Shown: one piece after another, positions 1 to 7,392 of the stretch | How the letters are laid out: every line of letters starts with the position of its first letter | Numbering within the stretch: the stretch's first letter is position 1 | From: Actinomycetota bacterium | GTDB taxonomy: Bacteria > Actinomycetota > Actinomycetes > S36-B12 | Reading direction: 5' to 3' | Length of the DNA: 10,328 nt | Assembly (NCBI GenBank): GCA_003456155.1 | Contig: DMPC01000151.1 | Coordinates: 1-10,328 of the forward strand | Position numbers and translations under genes: made by a program | Notes under the pieces: generated by a model | The model's database searches: none | Told to the model about the DNA's origin: nothing | Seen by the model: only the letters and a program-made list of their open reading frames with translations

Positions 1-223
1 CGGACGGGATGGTGACGAGGGCCTCGCTGGGCGAGAGGCCGGCCAGCAGTGCCGCGCCCGCGGCCCGGGAGTCGAGCGCGGCCCGGGTGAGCGCGGCCGA
101 CTCACGCTGGTTGACCAGGTACCAGGATGCGACGGCATACGTCGTCACGGAGACCGCGCCGCCGACCATCAAGGAGAGCACCGCGAAGGCGACGGCGACC
201 CGGGTCCGCAGCCCCAGCCTCAT
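1..223 (-). CDS. Sensor histidine kinase, N-terminal part only (runs off left edge)
   Basis: About 74 residues are visible, beginning MRLGLRTRVAVAFAVLSLM. A short basic N-terminus is followed by a hydrophobic segment at roughly residues 9-35, then a charged stretch (NQRESAALTRAALDSRAAG) that would lie in the sensor region. This is the usual start of a membrane-bound two-component histidine kinase; the HAMP, His-phosphotransfer and ATPase domains would lie beyond the window edge and cannot be seen. The ATG at 223 was chosen because it is the only start in this frame after an upstream stop; it lies 19 bp after the response-regulator stop in the same direction. The identification rests mainly on this position directly downstream of an OmpR-type regulator plus the membrane-anchor pattern. 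It presumably phosphorylates that regulator; the stimulus is unknown. Confidence 0.75.
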   Translation of the reverse strand, partial: MRLGLRTRVAVAFAVLSLMVGGAVSVTTYAVASWYLVNQRESAALTRAALDSRAAGAALLAGLSPSEALVTIPS

Positions 224-242
224 GGTCGCGTCGCCGCCTGCG

Positions 243-944
243 TCATGACTTCATCCGGTAACCGAATCCGCGCACGGTGGTGAGCAGTCGCGGATTCGCC
301 GGATCCTCCTCGATCTTGCTGCGGAGTCGGTAGATGAGGTTGTCGACGACGCGGCCGTCACCGGCGTTTCCATAGCCCCAGACCTTGCGCAGAAGGTAGT
401 CGCGACTCAGCACGCGACCTCGCGCCGTGATCAGCTCGGTCAGGACGTAGAACTCGATCCGTGACACCGGTAGCGGCTCGCCATTGCGCAGGACCTCTGC
501 GGAATCGGGGCGAAGCTCGATGGGCCCGCACACGAGCGCCTGGGCCGGCGCATCGGGACCCGCCTCGTCGCTGTCACTCGCATGAGCACGCCGCAGCTGC
601 GTACGGATCCGCGCCATGAGTTCCTTGGCCACGAACGGCTTGGTGACGTAGTCGTCGGCCCCGGCCTCGAGGCCGGCCACGACATCGTGGCTGTCGGTCT
701 GCGCGGTGACGATGATGATCGGCACCTGGCTGGTGGCCCGAAGGCTGCGCACGAGATCGAGCCCCTGGATTCCCGGCAGGCGCAGATCGACCAGCACCAC
801 GTCGACCTTCTCGTCCATCATCAGGACCAGGGCCTGCTCGGCGGTTCCGGACTCGAGGACCCGGTAGCCCTCGTCCTCGAGGTTCGTGCGGAGCACCAGG
901 CGGATGGCTTCGTCGTCCTCGACGACCAGGACGGTGCGAACCAT
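243..944 (-). CDS. OmpR/PhoB-family two-component response regulator
   Basis: A 233-residue cytoplasmic transcription factor, normal length for the family. The receiver domain fills about residues 1-120: acidic pair D10/D11, phospho-acceptor D53 in VDVVLVDLRLPG, conserved T80 in IIIVTAQ and K102 in DDYVTKPF, so all key receiver residues are present. A linker (about 118-135) leads to a C-terminal winged-helix DNA-binding domain (about 137-233) with the typical SRIEFYVLTELI, LLRKVWGY, VVDNLIYRLRSKIE and TVRGFGYRM motifs. The start is uncertain. The ATG at 944 gives the usual N-terminus MVRTVLVVEDDE, but its GGAGG lies only 1 base upstream. A GTG at 974 would add 10 residues (MDAVAGFNGG) that do not look like receiver sequence. 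It is the first gene of an operon with the kinase downstream. Target genes cannot be deduced. Confidence 0.93.
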   Translation of the reverse strand: MVRTVLVVEDDEAIRLVLRTNLEDEGYRVLESGTAEQALVLMMDEKVDVVLVDLRLPGIQGLDLVRSLRATSQVPIIIVTAQTDSHDVVAGLEAGADDYVTKPFVAKELMARIRTQLRRAHASDSDEAGPDAPAQALVCGPIELRPDSAEVLRNGEPLPVSRIEFYVLTELITARGRVLSRDYLLRKVWGYGNAGDGRVVDNLIYRLRSKIEEDPANPRLLTTVRGFGYRMKS

Positions 945-1054
945 GCCTCCATTGAACCCTGCGACAGCGTCCACTCCTGCGCCACCCTTCCGCGTCGGTC
1001 TCTCTGCTCCACAGTAGAAGCATCACGCGACGAAGCCGTGACATGGAGGCCTCC

Positions 1055-1080
1055 GGCGTCGCCATGATGCGGGCGACGCC
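1055..1080 (-). terminator. Hairpin downstream of the aminotransferase gene, probable terminator
   Basis: A perfect 9-bp inverted repeat (GGCGTCGCC at 1055-1063 and GGCGACGCC at 1072-1080) with an 8-base loop lies 18 bases past the aminotransferase stop codon in the direction of transcription. A second palindrome, GGAGGCCTCC, abuts it at 1045-1054. There is no run of U after the stem, which is common for actinobacterial terminators but lowers certainty. It separates the aminotransferase from the response-regulator gene on the same strand. Confidence 0.5.
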
Positions 1081-1098
1081 CGAGAGGAGAGGTGGGTC

Positions 1099-2502
1099 CT
1101 AGGCGCGCAGGGCTTCAGCAAGCTCCCGGAACGTCGCCACGAGCAGGTCCATGTCGGCCGTGGTGTGCGCGAGGGAGACGAGCCACTGCTCATCGAGCCC
1201 CGGGGGCGTGAGCACGCCACGGTTGACTCCCCACAGCCAGCTGAGCTCAGCGATCTCGAAGTCGGTGCGCTTGTAGTCACGGTAGTTGCGCACCGGAGCC
1301 GGCGACCAGGTCACGGCGCCCTTGACGCCCAGGCCGACCGTGTGGGCCGGCAGGTCGAACTCGGCGATGATGGCGTCGATCGCCCGCAGGGCACCGTCGT
1401 TGACCGCTTCGGCTGCGTCGAGCGCCTCTCGCGTGCACACCTCGTCCACGGCGCGGGCAGCGGCCATGACCAGCGGGTTTCCGTTGTACGTGCCGAAGTG
1501 GGCCATGCGGTTGTCGACGACGGCCTGCATGACCTCGGCACGGCCGCCGAATGCAGCCAGCGGAAGGCCGCCACCGATGCTCTTGGCCAAGGTGATGAGA
1601 TCGGGCTCGACTCCGAGGCGACGCGCCGCACCCGCATAGCCCGCGGTGAGGCCGGTCTTCACCTCATCGAAGATCAGGACGACGTCGAACTCGTCGCATG
1701 CGGTCCGGACAGCGGCGAGGTACCCGGCATCGGGGAGGACGATCCCGATGTTCTCCATGACCGGCTCCATCACCAGTGCAGCGATCTCACCGCGGTGCGC
1801 CTCGAAGACCTCCCGGAGTCGGTCGATGTCGTTGTAGGGCACCACGTAGACGGTGCCGGCCTCGACGTCGAAGGGTGTGACGGGAGTCGGAGCGGCCTGT
1901 GGCCCGGCGTCGGCGACCGCGGGCTTGACCGAGACGGAGAGTCCGTCGTAGCCCCCGTGGTAGCCGCCTTCAAGCTTCACGATGGCCTTGCGACCGGTGT
2001 AGGCCCGCGCCGTGCGCACGGCATACATGGTGGCCTCGGTGCCGGAGTTGGTGAAGCGCAGGCGGTCGAGACCGAAGCGCTCCTGGTATCGCTCGGCCAC
2101 CTCGGTCGCGCTCGGCGACGGAGTGACGAAGAGCGTGCCCGTCTTCTCGAGCGCCTCATTCACACTCGCGACGATCGCGGGGTTGAGGTGGCCGACGAGC
2201 ATGGCACCGAAACCCATCGACAGGTCGAGCAGTTTGCGGTCGTCGACATCCGTCAGCCAAGCGCCCCGCGCCGAGACGATCGAGATGGGGTACGGATCCC
2301 AGTGCTGGAACGAAGAGGTGACGCCGAGGGGCAGGCTCTTGCTGGCGCGCTCATTGTGCGCACCGGAGCCCGGGGTGCTGGCGGTGAACCGCTCCCACTC
2401 CGCGGCCATGAGTTCGGCGACCCGGGCGTGATCCACCGGGGTCGAGGTGGCAGGCAGGTGACGCCAGGTCGCGGGGTCATTGAGGGGCAGCGCGTCGATC
2501 AT
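1099..2502 (-). CDS. Class-III PLP-dependent aminotransferase, glutamate-1-semialdehyde aminomutase-like
   Basis: A 467-residue fold-type I, class-III aminotransferase. Visible motifs: TNSGTEATMYAVRTARAYTG (about 151-170), the phosphate-binding and substrate-gating region typical of glutamate-1-semialdehyde aminomutases; EGGYHG (178-183); IFDEVKTG (277-284), with D279 expected to contact the PLP ring nitrogen; and LAKSIGGGLP (305-314), with K307 as the likely Schiff-base lysine. The start ATG has AGGAG 5 bases upstream. The family transfers or shifts amino groups on omega-amino or semialdehyde substrates. The N-terminus, with about 60 residues before the first conserved segment, and the lack of neighbouring haem genes make a real HemL role unlikely, so substrate specificity is left open. 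It appears to be monocistronic: divergent from a lipoprotein gene upstream and followed by a hairpin. Class certain, substrate unknown. Confidence 0.93.
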   Translation of the reverse strand: MIDALPLNDPATWRHLPATSTPVDHARVAELMAAEWERFTASTPGSGAHNERASKSLPLGVTSSFQHWDPYPISIVSARGAWLTDVDDRKLLDLSMGFGAMLVGHLNPAIVASVNEALEKTGTLFVTPSPSATEVAERYQERFGLDRLRFTNSGTEATMYAVRTARAYTGRKAIVKLEGGYHGGYDGLSVSVKPAVADAGPQAAPTPVTPFDVEAGTVYVVPYNDIDRLREVFEAHRGEIAALVMEPVMENIGIVLPDAGYLAAVRTACDEFDVVLIFDEVKTGLTAGYAGAARRLGVEPDLITLAKSIGGGLPLAAFGGRAEVMQAVVDNRMAHFGTYNGNPLVMAAARAVDEVCTREALDAAEAVNDGALRAIDAIIAEFDLPAHTVGLGVKGAVTWSPAPVRNYRDYKRTDFEIAELSWLWGVNRGVLTPPGLDEQWLVSLAHTTADMDLLVATFRELAEALRA

Positions 2503-2542
2503 GATGTCTCCTGACTAGTTTCGTCGTCTTGGGGCAGGCTAT

Positions 2543-2557
2543 CTCAGGATTGCTGAG
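2543..2557. promoter_or_regulatory. Inverted repeat CTCAG-N5-CTGAG in the divergent intergenic region, candidate operator
   Basis: The 162-bp gap between the aminotransferase start (2502) and the lipoprotein start (2665) contains the dyad CTCAG-GATTG-CTGAG, 41 bp upstream of the aminotransferase start codon. It is about as AT-rich as anything in this gap, and would fit a dimeric repressor or activator site overlapping an aminotransferase promoter. On the minus strand weak TTGTCA or TTGCCC hexamers lie just upstream (about 2565-2578) as possible -35 elements, but no good -10 is seen. Five-base arms can occur by chance. The rest of the gap shows nothing else I can support. Confidence 0.3.
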
Positions 2558-2664
2558 GTAACTAGGGCAAATGACAACGAAATCCGTCGTATCGCCGCCT
2601 CCCCACGGAGGAACTCGGGGGCGGCCTCACGGCTCTCGGGCAGTCCGCGTGACAGGCTGGTGCC

Positions 2665-3024
2665 GTGCCCACGCCCGTCAGACCCGCGCTGGTGACCCTG
2701 GCCGTGCTCGCCGGGGCTCTCACCACCGCCTGCAGCGGATCCGCGGTCGACGCCTCCTGCGACGTCGACGGCATCACCCACGAGGTCGAGCACATCCTCT
2801 CCGAAGCCGGTGCCGAGCTCGACGGTCTGGAGTCCCTGGCCTGCGACTCCGACTGGGCCTATACGAGCACCCGGGTCCTCACCGGTGAGCAGGCCACCAC
2901 GGACTCCTTCCTGCTGCGCAGCACGGGAGACGGATGGATCCTGACGTCGCCGGAGGAGGCCTGCTCCCCCGGCACGCCGTTCGCGATTCCGGAGGCACTG
3001 CGTGAGACCGCCTGCCCGGCCTGA
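2665..3024 (+). CDS. Small secreted lipoprotein, unknown function
   Basis: A 119-residue protein that I do not recognise. It has an N-terminal signal: basic R6, hydrophobic residues 8-19 (ALVTLAVLAGAL), then TTAC-SG with C23 as the likely lipidated cysteine; the residue at -3 is T rather than L, so the lipobox is relaxed. The mature part is small and acidic with four further cysteines (C32, C60, C100, C117), which could form two disulfides in the extracytoplasmic space. The start is a GTG with only a weak purine-rich stretch upstream; no better start is seen. It stands alone on the plus strand, divergent from the aminotransferase and convergent with the polyol operon, with strong GC-rich third positions typical of a real gene here. 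No role is assigned. A secreted, non-lipidated form is an alternative. Confidence 0.72.
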   Translation: MPTPVRPALVTLAVLAGALTTACSGSAVDASCDVDGITHEVEHILSEAGAELDGLESLACDSDWAYTSTRVLTGEQATTDSFLLRSTGDGWILTSPEEACSPGTPFAIPEALRETACPA

Positions 3025-3029
3025 TGTCG

Positions 3030-3045
3030 CCGGACGCCAGTCCGG
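3030..3045. terminator. Hairpin between convergent genes, possible terminator for the lipoprotein gene
   Basis: The perfect 6-bp stem CCGGAC-GCCA-GTCCGG begins 5 bases after the lipoprotein stop. With the neighbouring hairpin it occupies almost the whole 53-bp gap between two convergent genes, the usual place for terminators acting in both directions. No U tract follows. Confidence 0.45.
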
Positions 3046-3054
3046 GTGGCACCA

Positions 3055-3076
3055 GCGCCGTGTCGTGGGACGGCGC
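3055..3076. terminator. Hairpin just after the end of the polyol operon, probable terminator
   Basis: A perfect 7-bp stem, GCGCCGT at 3055-3061 and ACGGCGC at 3070-3076 with an 8-base loop, sits immediately after the stop codon of the zinc dehydrogenase gene in its direction of transcription. It would end the minus-strand operon transcript, alone or with the second hairpin at 3030-3045. It lacks a U tract. Confidence 0.5.
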
Positions 3077-3077
3077 G

Positions 3078-4112
3078 TCAGGCGTGGACCATCACCTTCA
3101 TCGCGGCGGGATCCGTGCGTGAGTAGGTGAGCGCCTGCTCGGCCTCCTCCAGCGCGAAGCTTCGGGACACCAGAGCGTCGAGATCGACGCGACCGGACGA
3201 CACCAGGTCGATGGCTGTCGGGTAGGTGTGCGCGTACCGGAATGTTCCGGTGACCCACAGTTCCCGACCCTGGATGACGCCCACGGGAAGCTCGACCATC
3301 GTGCTCGGGCTCATGCCCACCAGCACGACGGTCCCGGCCGGGGCCACGGCGCGGATCCCCGCATCGATCGCCGTCGGGGCCCCGCTGCACTCCAGCAGCA
3401 CATCGGCGATCACGGCATCCGGAAGCGACGTCGTGCGCGGGTCGACGGTCGCGAAGCCCATGCTCGCCGCGCGACCGAGGCGATCGGGATTCGTGTCGCT
3501 CACCGTGATCTCGGAGGCACCGTTCGCCCGCGCGACGAGAGCCGCCATCATCCCGACGGGCCCGGCACCGGTGACGAGAACGCGCGTGCCGAGCCGCACC
3601 TTCGCCTTCTGGCACGCCCACACCCCGACCGACAGCGGCTCGACCAGGGCGGCTGCGTCGAAGGACACATGGGCAGGCACCGGGTGCGCGAACGCGCGCG
3701 GCAGGACGACGTACTCGCAGAACGTCCCGTCGACCGGCGGCGTCGCGAAGAACTGCACGTCCGGGCAAAGGTTGTAGCGGCCCGCCCGGCACTGCTCGCA
3801 CGAGGCGCACGGCACTCCCGGCTCCATCGCGACCGTCGTCCCCACCGGCAGGTCATCGACGCCCGCCCCGACGGCCACGACAGTGCCGGACGACTCGTGG
3901 CCGAGGACCAGCGGCGACTCGACGACGAAGTCCGCGATGCGCCCATGCTCGAAGTAGTGGATGTCGCTTCCGCAGACGCCCACCGATCGCACCCGCACCA
4001 GCACCTCGCCCGGCCCTGGTCGCGGCACCGGGCGCTGCTCCACGTGCACGCTGAGGTCCGTGTCCAGGACACTCACACGCTGGACGGTCGGGATATCGCC
4101 GGGCTCGCTCAT
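3078..4112 (-). CDS. Zinc-dependent polyol dehydrogenase (sorbitol/xylitol dehydrogenase-like, MDR superfamily)
   Basis: A 344-residue medium-chain dehydrogenase, expected to oxidise a secondary hydroxyl of a sugar alcohol to a ketose in the cytoplasm. Catalytic-zinc ligands C47 (in CGSD), H72 (GHES) and E158 (VEPLSVG) are present, as are the four structural-zinc cysteines C102, C105, C108 and C116. The Rossmann motif GAGPVG lies at 182-187, and D206 at the end of the second strand points to NAD rather than NADP. FRYAHTYPTAI (291-301) matches the sorbitol dehydrogenase pattern. The start is the ATG at 4112, with AAGGAG 4 bases upstream; it overlaps the stop of the preceding mannitol dehydrogenase gene by 4 bp (ATGA), implying translational coupling. 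An upstream in-frame start would lie inside that gene. It is the last gene of the operon. Sorbitol, xylitol, arabitol and related polyols are all possible; the substrate is not fixed by sequence. Confidence 0.92.
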   Translation of the reverse strand: MSEPGDIPTVQRVSVLDTDLSVHVEQRPVPRPGPGEVLVRVRSVGVCGSDIHYFEHGRIADFVVESPLVLGHESSGTVVAVGAGVDDLPVGTTVAMEPGVPCASCEQCRAGRYNLCPDVQFFATPPVDGTFCEYVVLPRAFAHPVPAHVSFDAAALVEPLSVGVWACQKAKVRLGTRVLVTGAGPVGMMAALVARANGASEITVSDTNPDRLGRAASMGFATVDPRTTSLPDAVIADVLLECSGAPTAIDAGIRAVAPAGTVVLVGMSPSTMVELPVGVIQGRELWVTGTFRYAHTYPTAIDLVSSGRVDLDALVSRSFALEEAEQALTYSRTDPAAMKVMVHA

Positions 4113-5617
4113 TCCACTCCTTCGTCCGCCACCAGCCACGCCAGCGTGGCTCGTGAACCGTCACGATGCAAACGCCCCAAGACGTCAAGGTAGGGCTCGC
4201 GGAACCTCGGGTCATCGACCAGGTCACCGAAGAGCCGCCGATGGTCGATGAACGCGGTCGGGGCCCCGGCCTGTCGCTGCGCGATCGGGACCAGTTCGTC
4301 GCGCAGTGGATCGACCACGTCGATCGGCGCACCGTTCTCGTCCACAGCCTCGGCGTAGCGCGCCCAGCTCGCGACGATCGCGGCCGAGAGCCGGACGGAG
4401 CGGTCTGCAGCCAGCTGATCCCGAACCGCCGGGAGCAGCCACTTGGGGATGCGATCGGACGACTCCGCGCACAGGCGAGCGACCGTGTCACGCACCTCCG
4501 GGTTGCTGAACCGCTCGATCAGCTGGGTCTTGTAGGCATCGAGATGCACGCCCGGCACCGGATCCAGGGTCGGGGTCTCCTCCTCGTCCATGAAGCGCCG
4601 AAGGAAGATGCGCAGCTCGGGCCACGTCATCGCATCGTGGACGTACTCGTAGCCGGCCAGGTGGCTGAAGTAGCACAGGCCCTGATGGCTCGCGTTGAGC
4701 AGCCGCAACTTCATCTTCTCGTAGGGGGTGACATCGTCGGTGACCTGGACTCCGACCTGCTCCCAGTTCGGGCGCCCCTGCGGGAAGTCGTCCTCCACCA
4801 CCCATTGGAAGAACGGCTCGCACACGACGGGGCACTCGTCGCTCACCCCCAGCACGTCCGAGACAGCCACGACATCGGCGGGCGCGGTGACGGGAGTGAT
4901 GCGGTCGACCATCGAGTTGGGGAAGCGGACGTTCTCCTCCATCCATGTCGCGAGCTCCGGATCCCAGAGCCGCGCGAACGCGATGAACATGCGCCGGGCC
5001 ACGTCACCGTTGTGCTGGATGTTGTCGCAGGACAGGACGGTGAAGGGGGCAACACCGGCATCCCGCCGTGCGCGCAGCGCTGCGCAGACCACGCCGAATA
5101 CCGATGACGGCACAGCGCCGGGCACGAGGTCCGCGGCGACTGCCGGGGTGTCGGGCATGAACTCGCCCGTGAGCCGATCGACGTTGTATCCGCCTTCGGT
5201 GATGGTGAGCGACACGATGCGGATACGAGGATCCGCCATCGCGTCGATCACCGCCTCGAGGTCATCCGCTGCGAAGAGCACCTCGAGGATGCTGCCGATG
5301 ATCCGGTAGTCCCAGGTGCCGTCCGGGCTCTTCTCCACGAGCGTGTAGAGCCCGTCCTGCTGCTGCATGCGTCGGGCGAGGGGCTCGTCCGACGGCAGCA
5401 GGGCCACTCCGCGAATTCCCCAGTCCCGGGCGAGACCTGCGGAGAGGAGGCGGTCGATCACGAGGGCCTGGTGAGCCCGATGGAAGTTCCCGACGCCGAT
5501 GTGCACGATCCCCGGCTGGACCTCGCTGCGGTCGTATGAGGGAACGGTGACTATCGACGACAGGGACGGCACATTTCGGGAATCCACGTGGCTTGAGGGA
5601 ACCACGCCCGAAATCAC
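4109..5617 (-). CDS. Mannitol 2-dehydrogenase-family polyol dehydrogenase (long-chain)
   Basis: A 502-residue member of the long-chain mannitol dehydrogenase family, which oxidises mannitol to fructose or arabitol to xylulose with NAD, without metal. The N-terminal Rossmann domain starts with IVHIGVGNFHRAHQ (about 37-50). The C-terminal domain holds the catalytic set K303, N308 and H311 in EKMKLRLLNASHQG, with the Lys-x4-Asn-x2-His spacing known from Pseudomonas mannitol 2-dehydrogenase. Further family motifs are SCDNIQHNGD and NSMVDRITP. Length is normal. I chose a GTG start at 5617 because GGAG lies 7 bases upstream and the GTG overlaps the permease stop by 4 bp (GTGA). The next in-frame GTGs give slightly shorter proteins, and an ATG further upstream lies inside the permease gene. 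It is coupled on both sides: permease before, zinc dehydrogenase after. Mannitol, arabitol and sorbitol are all plausible substrates. Confidence 0.93.
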   Translation of the reverse strand: MISGVVPSSHVDSRNVPSLSSIVTVPSYDRSEVQPGIVHIGVGNFHRAHQALVIDRLLSAGLARDWGIRGVALLPSDEPLARRMQQQDGLYTLVEKSPDGTWDYRIIGSILEVLFAADDLEAVIDAMADPRIRIVSLTITEGGYNVDRLTGEFMPDTPAVAADLVPGAVPSSVFGVVCAALRARRDAGVAPFTVLSCDNIQHNGDVARRMFIAFARLWDPELATWMEENVRFPNSMVDRITPVTAPADVVAVSDVLGVSDECPVVCEPFFQWVVEDDFPQGRPNWEQVGVQVTDDVTPYEKMKLRLLNASHQGLCYFSHLAGYEYVHDAMTWPELRIFLRRFMDEEETPTLDPVPGVHLDAYKTQLIERFSNPEVRDTVARLCAESSDRIPKWLLPAVRDQLAADRSVRLSAAIVASWARYAEAVDENGAPIDVVDPLRDELVPIAQRQAGAPTAFIDHRRLFGDLVDDPRFREPYLDVLGRLHRDGSRATLAWLVADEGVE

Positions 5618-6438
5618 TTGACCGCTCCAAGAGCAAGTCCTCGCACCAGCTGCTTCTGGGCAACCCACCCGGCAGCGATGACTGGGAGAGCAGCCACTAG
5701 TGCAGCGGCAGAGAGGACGGCCAGAAACTGGCCCCGACCATCGACGAAAGAGCCCAGGAACGGGGGTACCGTACGGGCGCTGTCACTGGTGAGCAGCGTT
5801 GCCAGGAAATACTCGTTCCACGCAAAGATGAAACATATGAGCGCAGCTGCCGCTATGCCAGGGAGAATCAGCGGAATCACAATGCGAGTCACTTCCCGCA
5901 GGAATCCTGCTCCATCGACGCGCGCAGCCTCGATGATCTCGATGGGAACCTCCATCAGAAACGAGCGAAGCATCCAGACCGCGATGGGCAGGTTGATAGC
6001 GGCATAGATCAGAACTAGAGCCCACATGCTATCGAGAGCGCCCAGTGTCTTCAGGATCATGTATAGCGGCAGAGCCACGGCTGCGATTGGCATGAAGCGT
6101 GTGGAGATGAAGAAGAAGAGAGAATCCTGGACCTTGCGAACAGGCCTGATGCTCAGCGCATATGCGGCGGGAATGGCCAGCAGAATGATAACGACTGTCG
6201 CTCCCCCCGCTGCCTTGAGAGAGTTGAGAAGGTAGTCGACCATGCCGCGTTCCTGTAGCTTCTCGAACCCGGAGAGGTCGGGCGCGAAGATGATCAGCGG
6301 GGTCGACGAAGAAGCGTCGTTCTCAGACTTGAAGGCATTGATCGCCATCCATAGCACGGGGAAGAAGAAGAGTAGGACCAGTACCCAGGTCATCAGGGTG
6401 ATGAGGGACCCCCTGAGCCGTTCACCTGACCGCATCAT
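5614..6438 (-). CDS. ABC sugar/polyol transporter permease, MalG type (inner-membrane subunit 2)
   Basis: A 274-residue membrane protein with six predicted helices (about 11-34, 73-95, 106-130, 137-158, 187-213, 240-260). The cytoplasmic EAA loop, EIIEAARVDGAGFLREVTRI (about 167-186), is where the ATPase docks; its form and the C-terminal location are those of the MalG/CUT1 family. With the MalF-type partner encoded upstream it forms the membrane channel that passes the polyol from the binding lipoprotein. The start ATG at 6438 overlaps the upstream permease stop by 4 bp (ATGA) and has GGAG 7 bases upstream; a second ATG follows directly. Codon use is visibly less GC-rich than in the dehydrogenase genes that follow. 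The family is clear; the substrate is inferred from neighbours. Confidence 0.94.
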   Translation of the reverse strand: MMRSGERLRGSLITLMTWVLVLLFFFPVLWMAINAFKSENDASSSTPLIIFAPDLSGFEKLQERGMVDYLLNSLKAAGGATVVIILLAIPAAYALSIRPVRKVQDSLFFFISTRFMPIAAVALPLYMILKTLGALDSMWALVLIYAAINLPIAVWMLRSFLMEVPIEIIEAARVDGAGFLREVTRIVIPLILPGIAAAALICFIFAWNEYFLATLLTSDSARTVPPFLGSFVDGRGQFLAVLSAAALVAALPVIAAGWVAQKQLVRGLALGAVK

Positions 6439-7364
6439 CGCTCTACTCCGGCGACGAAGACCTTGAACATCGTCCTGAGTGCAACAGATGCAACGACTAT
6501 CGTGAGAATCACGACGATGACGCCATAAGCGGCTGCCTCACCGACGTTCAAGCCGATAAAGGCGCGCTCGTACAGAAGATACGAAAGAGTCTTGGTTCCG
6601 CCTGTGCCCTTCGTCAGGATTGCGATCGGGTCAAAAACCTGAATGATGATGATGGTCGCAAGAAGAACTGCGATCTCGATGTACATCCTGAGGTGGGGCA
6701 GGGTCATGTACGTGAAGATCTTCAGGGGGCCAGCGCCGTCGACCGCTGCCGCCTCCAGGATCTCCCTGCTCTGGCTCTGCAGTCCAGCTAGGAGGATGAG
6801 CATCATGAAGGGCGTGAACTGCCACGTCAGAACTATGACTACCGTCCAAAGCGGGTAGTTGGTAGACCACTCAATTGGGTCGAGGCCGAGAGCCTCAACA
6901 ACCCAATTGATGACGCCGATGTTCGTGTCGAACATCGAGTACTTCCATATGAGTGCGGCGGCAGCAGGCATGAGCAGGAAGGGCGTGATCATCAGGGTCC
7001 GTGCCACTGCCCTGCCTCGAAAGCGGCGGTCGAGAAGAATGGCAAAGAGCAGGCCGAGGAGCAGAGACAGGATCACCGCCAAGGCGGTGATCAGAACCGT
7101 GGCGATGATGGCCGGAAGAAGATCTCCCGAACGGAAAACGGTGACGTAGTTATCAAAACCCGTGAATCCGAAGTCTGCCGGTTTGAGCAGGTTCCACTGC
7201 AGTGACGAATAGATGATCGTGACGATGAAGGGGATCTGCGTCAGCAGGATGGCGAAGATGAGAGCCGGGAGCAGGAGACCGCGTGACAGCCAGCGGTCAG
7301 TTGCCGTTCGTGTCTGAGCCTCAGGAAGCATCCGGTTCCCTGGCTCATCCACCTGAGTCGTCAT
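6435..7364 (-). CDS. ABC sugar/polyol transporter permease, MalF type (inner-membrane subunit 1)
   Basis: A 309-residue membrane protein with six predicted helices (about 29-51, 82-112, 121-141, 171-195, 229-250, 276-300) and an EAA loop EILEAAAVDGAGPLKIF at about 201-217, characteristic of MalF/UgpA-type CUT1 permeases; there is no extra large periplasmic loop. It pairs with the MalG-type protein encoded next. I chose the ATG at 7364 because AAGGGG lies 6 bases upstream. An ATG two codons earlier (7370) sits directly against that purine run and is less likely. The frame stays open further upstream, but that stretch covers the intercistronic hairpin and does not look like protein. The gene lies 92 bp after the binding-protein stop and overlaps the next gene by 4 bp. 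Confidence 0.93.
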   Translation of the reverse strand: MTTQVDEPGNRMLPEAQTRTATDRWLSRGLLLPALIFAILLTQIPFIVTIIYSSLQWNLLKPADFGFTGFDNYVTVFRSGDLLPAIIATVLITALAVILSLLLGLLFAILLDRRFRGRAVARTLMITPFLLMPAAAALIWKYSMFDTNIGVINWVVEALGLDPIEWSTNYPLWTVVIVLTWQFTPFMMLILLAGLQSQSREILEAAAVDGAGPLKIFTYMTLPHLRMYIEIAVLLATIIIIQVFDPIAILTKGTGGTKTLSYLLYERAFIGLNVGEAAAYGVIVVILTIVVASVALRTMFKVFVAGVER

Positions 7365-7392
7365 GTGCATCCCCTTCTTGATCAGCACGGGC

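Noticed and set aside
1011..1016. TACTGT on the minus strand as a -10 element for the response-regulator gene
   Set aside because: It fits a loose TANNNT pattern, but no -35 hexamer at a suitable distance is convincing.
1165..2514. Long plus-strand open frame (449 codons) opposite the aminotransferase
   Set aside because: It is the antisense shadow of a well-supported gene; its translation is rich in Arg, Asp, His and Val with no family motifs and no good ribosome site.
2539..3810. Minus-strand open frame of 423 codons across the lipoprotein gene and part of the zinc dehydrogenase
   Set aside because: The translation is low-complexity Arg/Gly-rich and overlaps two better genes in other frames; it arises from high GC content.
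3228..4193. Plus-strand open frame of 321 codons opposite the zinc dehydrogenase
   Set aside because: An Arg/His/Asp-rich antisense shadow of a gene with complete catalytic and zinc motifs.
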